From contig CM066738.1 in the NCBI GenBank assembly GCA_033961575.1, positions 71,533,478 to 71,597,477 of the forward strand: a stretch of 64,000 nt of DNA. The letters are read 5' to 3'. Position numbers and translations under genes: made by a program. The notes under the pieces were generated by a model. The model did not search any database. It saw only the letters and a program-made list of their open reading frames with translations, and had not been told where the DNA came from. This document shows, one piece after another, positions 57,930 through 64,000 of this stretch (position 1 is the first letter of the stretch; each line of letters opens with the position of its first letter). The stretch is from Aselliscus stoliczkanus (Eukaryota; Chordata; Mammalia; Chiroptera; Hipposideridae).

Positions 57930-58562
57930 CTCCTGTGGTAGGCTAAGATGGCCCCCAGAATGCCTGTCCCCTAGTGTACATGCCCAGTGAAATCCTCTCC
58001 TTTGAGTGTGGGCAGTACTTGAATATAATGTGTGCCATGCCTGTGATTAGTTGGCATTATAGAACAAAGATGAACGGATTTTGCAGATGTGTTTAAATGC
58101 CAGAGTCAGTTGATCAAAAGGGAGTTTATTCTGCTGGACCTCTCCTAATTAGGGGAACTCTTAAAAGGGACTGGCCCTACCTGAAGGAAGATATTTGAAG
58201 CATAAGAAAATTTCCTGCTGATCTTGAAAGAGAAAACTGCCATGTTGTAAACTGCCTGTAGAGATGGACATGTGTCAAGGACCTAAGGTTGGGTTCTAGA
58301 AGCTGAGAGTGGCTCCAGGCAACAGCCAGAAAAAAAGCAGGGACCTCAGCCCTACAACCACAAGGAGCTGGATTCTGCCAACAACATATAGGAACCTGGA
58401 AGTGGCTCTTTCCAGTCATCCAGCAGACAGCTTGATTACAGCCTTGACCCTGAGCAGAAAACCCAATTCTGGACATACAAAACTGCAAGATGATAAATGG
58501 GTGTGGTTTTAAGGCACTAGGTTTGTGGTAATTTGTCAAGCAGCAAGAGAAAACTAATGTAC
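57930..58562 (+). repeat. MLT1-like MaLR LTR
   Basis: GGTAGGCTAAGATGGCCCCC, CAGATGTGTTTAAATG, then the typical end TTTTAAGGCACTAGGTTTGTG and GAAAACTAATGTA. Confidence 0.8.
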
Positions 58563-58604
58563 CTTTTTATTTCCTTTTTCAGACCAGGGAGTGCCTCCTT
58601 TCTA

Positions 58605-59592
58605 TTCCACCCTATTCTTTAAACAAATATTTATTGAGTACCTTCTATGTGCTATGCTCTATTCTAGGCATTTGGGATACATAAGGGAGCAAAAGAGATG
58701 AAGATTTCTGCCTTCATGGCATATATATTCCAGTGTGGAGACAGCGAACAAAAATATACATAATAAATAAGTAAATATGATATATTAGAAGCTGACAAGA
58801 ACAATGGAAAAATGAAAAAGTAGATCATGGTAAGAAGATTATGAGTGCCAGAGAAAAAGCTGGTTTGCAATTTTAATTAGGATAGTCATGGGGAGAGCTT
58901 ATTGAGGAAAGGCCTGAAGCAAGTGAAGGAATTAGTCATATAATCTGTCACCCAGACAGAGGGAACAGCCCTGAAAAGTTCCTAGGATGGAAACTTGTCT
59001 GGAAAGTACAAGGAGCAGCATGGAGGCCAGAGAGGCTGGAACAGAGTAAGGGAGGGGAAGGTGGTAGAAGAGATCAGAGAGATAACAGACAAGGCCAGAT
59101 CATGTAGGGCCCCATAGGCCATGGTAAGGACTTTGGCTTTTAAGTGAAGTGAGAGCCATTACTGAGTTTCAAGCAGAGAATTGATATAACCTGATTTACA
59201 TTTAAAAAGGATTTCCCTGGCTGTCCTCTTGAGGATTATAGGGGAGCAAAGGTAGAAACTAGTTAGGAGACTGTCATAGTATTCTACTGGTGGAAGTGGA
59301 TTGGATTCCAGGTATACTTTGAAGAGAGACCTGCCACAGTTTCCTAATGATTTGAATGTGGAGTAAGACTATAGAGGATTCAGGGATGATTCCCAAGACT
59401 TTTGGTATGAGCAAGTGGAACTGCTGTTTACAGAGATGTTGGAGATTGTGGGAAGAGCAGGCTTGGGGGAGACTGGAAGTTATTTTGAACATGCTAAGAT
59501 GGAGATACTGTTTGCACTTCCAAGTGGAGATGTGAACTAGGCACTTGGAAATATGAGTCTGGAAAGCTGCCTGGGCCAGAGAAAACATTTAG
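58605..59592 (-). repeat. L2 fragment, antisense, left part
   Basis: Long antisense L2: ATTTATTGAGTACCTTCTATG, CATGTAGGGCCCCATAGGCC, GATGATTCCCAAGACTTTTGG. It resumes at 61205-61450 (GATGGCATATAGATGGTATT, CAGGAGAGTGTGGTGTCC), so 59593-61204 is inserted in it. Confidence 0.85.
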
Positions 59593-59691
59593 TGTGGATC
59601 TCCCTAGGATTTATCCTATTTAGAATTTCCCAGCTTCTTGAATCTGTAGATTTATATCTTTCACCAACTTTGGGAAGTTTATAACCAACCT

Positions 59692-59763
59692 ACCTTCCTT
59701 CCTTCCTTCCTTCCTTCCTTCCTTCCTTCCTTCCTTCCTTCCTTCCTTCCTTCCTTCCTTCCA
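59692..59763 (+). repeat. (TTCC)n microsatellite
   Basis: About 17 perfect TTCC units at the 3' (T-rich) end of the inserted antisense L1. Confidence 0.98.
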
Positions 59764-59829
59764 TTTTCCTTTCCTTTGTTTTTTTCTCTAGCTTTATTGA
59801 GGTATAACTGACAAATGAAATTATATGTA

Positions 59830-59910
59830 TTGGATTGTCAGAAAAGTCATGAGGCATTTTTGCAAAGAAAAACATAGAAAAAATACGTCATGACTTTTCC
59901 GACAACTCAA
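59830..59910. mobile_element. 81-bp mariner-type MITE
   Basis: An almost perfectly palindromic insert in L1 3'UTR: left end TTGGATTGTCAGAAAAGTC; right end, reversed, TTGAGTTGTCGGAAAAGTC. The arms continue as CATGAGGCATTTTT and CATGACGTATTTTT. TA flanks both sides (59828-59829 and 59911-59912). No coding capacity. Similar in size and layout to MADE1, but the sequence is different. Confidence 0.9.
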
Positions 59911-60216
59911 TATTTAAAGTTTACAATGTGATGATTTGATATACATATACTTTGTGAAATGATTACCACAATGAGGTTAATTAACGTATTCATCACCTCA
60001 CATAGATTTTTTATTTTGAATGTGTGGTGAGGACACTTAATATCTACTCTCTTCATAAATTTCAAGTATACAATACAGTATTATGAACTATAGTCACCAT
60101 GCTGTACATTAGATCTTATAACTGAAGGCTCATACTCTTTGACCAGCATCTCCCCATTTCCCTACTCCCCAGCCCCTGGTAACCACTATTCTACTGTCTG
60201 TCTCTATGAGTTCAAC

Positions 60217-60246
60217 ATTTTTGTTTTGTTTTGTTTTGTTTTGTTT
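60217..60246 (+). repeat. (TTTTG)n repeat
   Basis: Five or six TTTTG units inside L1 sequence. Confidence 0.9.
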
Positions 60247-61204
60247 ACAGTCCACATATAGATGAGATTATACAGTGTTTGTCTTTCTCTGTCTGGCTTA
60301 TTTCTCTTAGCATAATGCCCTCTAGTTTCCTCCATGTTGTTGTAAATGGCAGGATTTCAATCATTATTTTTTTTGAATACTTTTTCAGCACCTCTTGTCT
60401 CTCCTTTTGGGATTCTGATGATACAAATATTAAATCTTTTATTATTGTTCCACAAGTCCCTGAAGCTCTGTTCACTTATTTATTTTTTCCAGTTGAGTTT
60501 TCTGTATTTTTCAGATTAGATAATTTTATTGTTCTATGTTCAAATTCACTGATTCTTTTCTTTTTTATATTTGTTCTGATATCAAGCCTCTCCCATGAGT
60601 TTTTAATTTAGGTTATTTTATTTTTAATTCTATAATTTCCATTTAGTTCTTTTTTTATGTATCTTTTATTTCTTGGCTGATGTTTGTATATTTTCATTTG
60701 CCTCAGGAGTATTTTTACTTATTTTTGAAGTATTTTTATGATTGCTGCATTAAAGTTTTTGTCAGATAATTCTATCATCTATTTCATCATCTTGTACTGG
60801 AGTCTGTTGACTATCTTTTCTCCTTCAAGTTGTTATTTTCTCTGTTTTTCGGTATGATGGGTGATTTTTAGTTGTATTCTGCACATTTTTGATGTTATAG
60901 CAGGAGACTCTGGATTCTATTGAAACCTGTCTTAGCAAACAGCCACACTGTTTAGGTTTAATGTGTAGGTCCTAGCCTACTTTAGTGGGCTGTGGTTCCA
61001 ATTACAATTTGGTTTTCAGAGCTGATACACACTATTTCAGTCTGCTTTGTTCATCTGGGGCTCCTGTTTGGTTCCTATTAGTGCTGCCTGTGTAGGCAGA
61101 ATGAATTTCTCAGTGACACTTGGTAGGGGGTGAGAGACATTGGGCCTTCAGGACAGAGAGTGCTTCCCCGGCCCACTATCCAAGGCTACCTAGTGCAGAT
61201 GAAG

Positions 61205-61450
61205 CTCCTGCTGAAATAGAAATTTAGAAGTTGATGGCATATAGATGGTATTAAAATAAAATATGAGACTGGATGAGAATGGGAAGAGCAGAGGACCAAG
61301 GGCTGGGCTCTGGGGCTCTCCAATATTAAGAAGTCATGGAAAAAGGGAAGGAACCAGTAAAGAAGACTGATGTGGAGTGACAAATGGGAAAAGGATAACC
61401 AGGAGAGTGTGGTGTCCTAAAAGCCAAATGAAGGTAGGGAGGCTTACAGC
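61205..61450 (-). repeat. L2 fragment, antisense, right part
   Basis: Continues the L2 of 58605-59592. Confidence 0.8.
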
Positions 61451-61454
61451 ATGA

Positions 61455-61947
61455 TAATACAAAGCCCAATTTTAAAAAATGGCAAAGGATCTGAATAGAC
61501 AGTTCTCTAAAGATACACAAATGGCCAATAAGCACATGAGAAGATGCTTAACATCATTAACTATCAGTGAAATGTAAATTAAAACCAAAGCGAGTTACCA
61601 TTTCACACCCAGTTGGATACCTATAATCAAAAATATAGATAATTACAAGTATTGGTGAGGCTCTGAAGAAATTGGAACACTTGTACATTGCTAGTGGGAA
61701 TAAAAAATGGTGTAGCTGCTTTGGAAAACACTTATACAGAGTTACCACGTAACCCAGCAATACCACTCCTACTTATTTACACAAGAAAAATGAAAACATA
61801 CATCCACAGAAAAAGTTGTTAGCGAATGTCCATTGTAGCATTAGTAGCCAAAAAGAAAATAACTCAAATGTCTGTCAACTGATGAATAAATAAAACAAAT
61901 ATGGTATATTCATACAGTGGATGTTAATGAACAATAAAAAGGCATGA
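61455..61947 (+). mobile_element. L1 ORF2 3' part, sense strand
   Basis: GGCAAAGGATCTGAATAGAC, CATTAACTATCAGTGAAATG, AACCCAGCAATACCACTCC: ORF2 C-terminal coding region in the forward direction, diverged and broken. Confidence 0.8.
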
Positions 61948-62810
61948 ATTTTTAAAATCTTTATTAAATTTATTGAGGTGACATTGGTTAGTAATATTAT
62001 ATAGGTTTCAAGTGTACATTTCTGTAATACATTATCTATGTATTGCACTGTGTGTTCACCACCCAGAGTCAATTCTCCTTCCATCACTATATATTTGACC
62101 CCTTTTACCTTGTTCTACCATCCCCCTTACCTTCTGGTAACCACTAAACTGTTGTCTGTGCCTGTGATTTTTTGTTTGTTTGTTGCTTTCAGTTTTATAT
62201 GCCACATATGAGTGAAGTCATATGGTTCTTGACTTTTCCTGTCTGACTTATTTTGCTTAGCATAATAATCTCAAAATTCATCCATGTTGTCACAAATGGC
62301 AGTATTTCATCTTTTCTTATGGCCAAGTAATATTTCATTGTATATATGTACCACATCTTCTTTATCCAGTCATCTATTGAAGGACACTTTGGTTGTTTCC
62401 AGGTCTTGGCCACCGTGAATAATGCTGCAATGAACATAGGGGCACATGTATCTTTAGAGATAATTTTCAGATTTCTAGGTAGATACTCAGAAGAGGGATT
62501 GCTGGGTTATATGGTAACTCTATTCTTAAATTTTTGAGAAACTTCCATACTGTTTTCCATAGTGGCTATACCAATTTACATTCCTAGAAGTGTATGAAGG
62601 TTCTTTTTTCTCCACAACTTCTCTAACACTTGTTATTACTTGTCTTGTTGATCATAGCCATTCTAACAGGTAAGAGGTGGTCATCTCATTGTGATTTTGA
62701 TTTGCATTTCCCTAATAGCTAGTGAAGCTGAGCGTTTTTTCATATATGTGTTGGCCATTTGTATGTGTTTTTGGGAGAAGTGTCTGTTCAGGTCCTCTGC
62801 CCAGTGTTTT

Positions 62811-63019
62811 TTTTTTTTTTTTAAATAATTAATTAATTAATTTTATTTTTTAAAAAAATTTATTCCTGTCAGTATTTTGGGGTCTGTTTGCTCTAGCAGC
62901 TAAGCCCCCCCCCTTTTTTTTTTTTGAGGGCAGTGTCACTGGCCTTCATATGTGGGACCCGAACCGGGGCCTCTGGCATCCCAAGCCAGCGCTTAACCAC
63001 CACGCCACTCAGCCAGCCC
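62811..63019 (-). mobile_element. Short SINE with about 100 bp of foreign 3' sequence
   Basis: Antisense SINE body at 62920-63019. On its 3' side are a C-run (62906-62914) and about 95 bp unlike L1 or the SINE (ATTCCTGTCAGTATTTTGG, CTCTAGCAGCTAAG), then an AT-rich end. L1 sequence resumes on both sides near TGCCCAGT and TGCCCGGT. Confidence 0.7.
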
Positions 63020-63354
63020 TGCCCGGTTTTTAATTATAGTGTTTTTTGTTGTTGTTGAGTTGTATGAGTTCTTGACACATTTTGGATATTAGTCACTTAT
63101 CAGAGGTGTTGTCTGCAAATATCTTCTCCCATTTTGCTGGTTGCCTTTTTGTTTTATTAATGGTTTCTTTTGTTGTGCAGAAGCTTTGTAGTTTGATATA
63201 GTCCCATTTGTTTATTTTTGCTTTCACTTCCCTTGCCTTTGAGGTCAAATTCATAAAATCCCCTCTGCACCCAATGTCCTTAAGTTTAGTACCTATGCTT
63301 TCTTCTATGCAATTTATTGTTTCAGGTCTTCTATTTAGGTCTTTGATTCATTTT

Positions 63355-63794
63355 TTTTTTTTAAATTGGGGAATTGGGGGAGGGGAACAACATTGGGGAA
63401 TTGGGGAAGGGTAACAGACAAGTTGCTGCCCTTTGTTCTTCAGTCTAGTTGTGGGGGACGTTGCTTCACTGGCCCATGTTGGTATCGTCATTGTGCTCTT
63501 CCTGGATGAGGCAGATCAGTAGCCGGCCTCTGGATGGTTGCTCATCACAGCTATTGGCAGTTCACACTGGCTGCCGGCTGCTCACGCTGGCTGCCGGCCA
63601 TTCACTGTAGCCTATGGCAGCCCACTGTAGCAGGGGCTGCAGCCGACACCGTCGCCGGGGCTCGCAGCCCAGCTCCAGGTGGAGCTGTTGTTAGTTGTAG
63701 AGGGCAATGTCACTGGCCCTCATATGTGGGATCCGAACCGGGGCCACTGGCATCCCAAAATCAGCTGTTAACCAATGCGCCACTCGACCGGCCC
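63355..63794 (-). mobile_element. Long-form SINE
   Basis: Antisense long form with internal GCTGCCGGC repeat units. The 17-bp duplication GGTCTTTGATTCATTTT is at 63338-63354 and 63795-63811. Confidence 0.95.
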
Positions 63795-64000
63795 GGTCTT
63801 TGATTCATTTTGAATTAATTTTGGTACATGGTGACAGATAGAAATCTAGCTGTATTCTTTTACATGTGGTTTTCCAATTTTTCCTGCACCATTCACTGAA
63901 GAGGCTTTCTTTTCTTCATTGTATGTTTTTGACCCTTTGTCGAAAATTATCTGCCCATCTATATATGTGGGTTTATTTCTGGGTTCTCAATTCTATTCCA

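Larger units (their letters stand above)
59593..61204 (-). mobile_element. L1 ORF1/5'UTR fragment with a second L1 inside
   Basis: L1 ORF1-region sequence in reverse at 59593-59690 (GGATTTATCCTATTTAGAAT) and again from about 60366 (TCTCCTTTTGGGATTCTGATG), followed by 5'UTR-like sequence to 61204. Between them a 5'-truncated L1 3' end (about 59764-60355, TAGCTTTATTGAGGTATAAC onwards) has been inserted. No 3' end of the outer L1 is present. Confidence 0.65.
61950..64000 (-). mobile_element. Antisense L1 running off the right edge, with two SINEs
   Basis: Starts with the L1 3' end (AAAATCTTTATTAAATTTATTGAGG) and continues through ORF2 C-terminal sequence in reverse. A broken antisense frame at 62195-62437 shows KCPSIDDWIKKMWYIYTMKY. 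SINEs interrupt it at 62811-63019 and 63355-63794. The remaining part lies beyond the window. Confidence 0.85.

Noticed and set aside
59692..59763. Regular short repeat that might suggest an array
   Set aside because: A plain TTCC microsatellite with no spacers; not CRISPR-like. No CRISPR array exists in the window.

Overview
The window looks like nuclear DNA from a placental mammal, most likely a bat. It is repeat-rich and AT-rich, with one CpG island and one recognisable single-copy gene. The mammal call rests on clear L1, L2, MIR, MaLR-type LTR and Tigger/hAT/mariner remnants and on a laminin gene. The bat call is inference: the commonest young repeat is a tRNA-derived SINE with a class II tRNA-like head, and one or two copies resemble the bat Ves SINE. 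A SINE of the horseshoe/leaf-nosed bat (Rhin-1) type is my best guess; no library could be searched.

The only functional gene I can support is LAMA3 (laminin alpha-3, long 3B form) on the + strand. A CpG island at about 28.88-29.72 kb holds the presumed promoter. Coding exon 1 (29228-29503) encodes the signal peptide and the start of the laminin N-terminal (LN) domain. Intron 1 is 27,334 bp. Coding exon 2 (56838-56990) continues the LN domain. Both exons end at codon boundaries with GTAAG donors. The rest of the gene lies to the right of the window. In human the gene upstream of LAMA3 is ANKRD29, transcribed away; none of it is recognised here.

Left flank (1-28.9 kb): the 3' end of a YBX1 processed pseudogene lies at the left edge. 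It is followed by intergenic DNA full of nested elements: L1s, SINEs, a mariner remnant inside an L1, and a layered L2 > hAT MITE > L1 > SINE > L1 stack at 13.1-19.25 kb. Many insertions can be delimited exactly by their target-site duplications.

Intron 1 (29.5-56.8 kb): a second copy of the same internally deleted mariner, many SINEs, MIR/L2/MaLR fragments, a small palindromic MITE, a long antisense L1 at 48.1-55.2 kb (5'UTR, ORF1 and most of ORF2, all broken), and a Tigger remnant inside an L2 close to exon 2. Start of intron 2 (57-64 kb): L1, MLT1-like and L2 pieces, an 81-bp mariner MITE, and an L1 that runs off the right edge carrying two SINE insertions.

I see no prokaryotic-type system, CRISPR array, conventional tRNA/rRNA gene or intact selfish element. 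No undescribed system is claimed. The points most worth following are the SINE family structure, the two sibling mariner deletion derivatives, the 81-bp MITE, and a target-site-bracketed L1 lacking most of ORF2.
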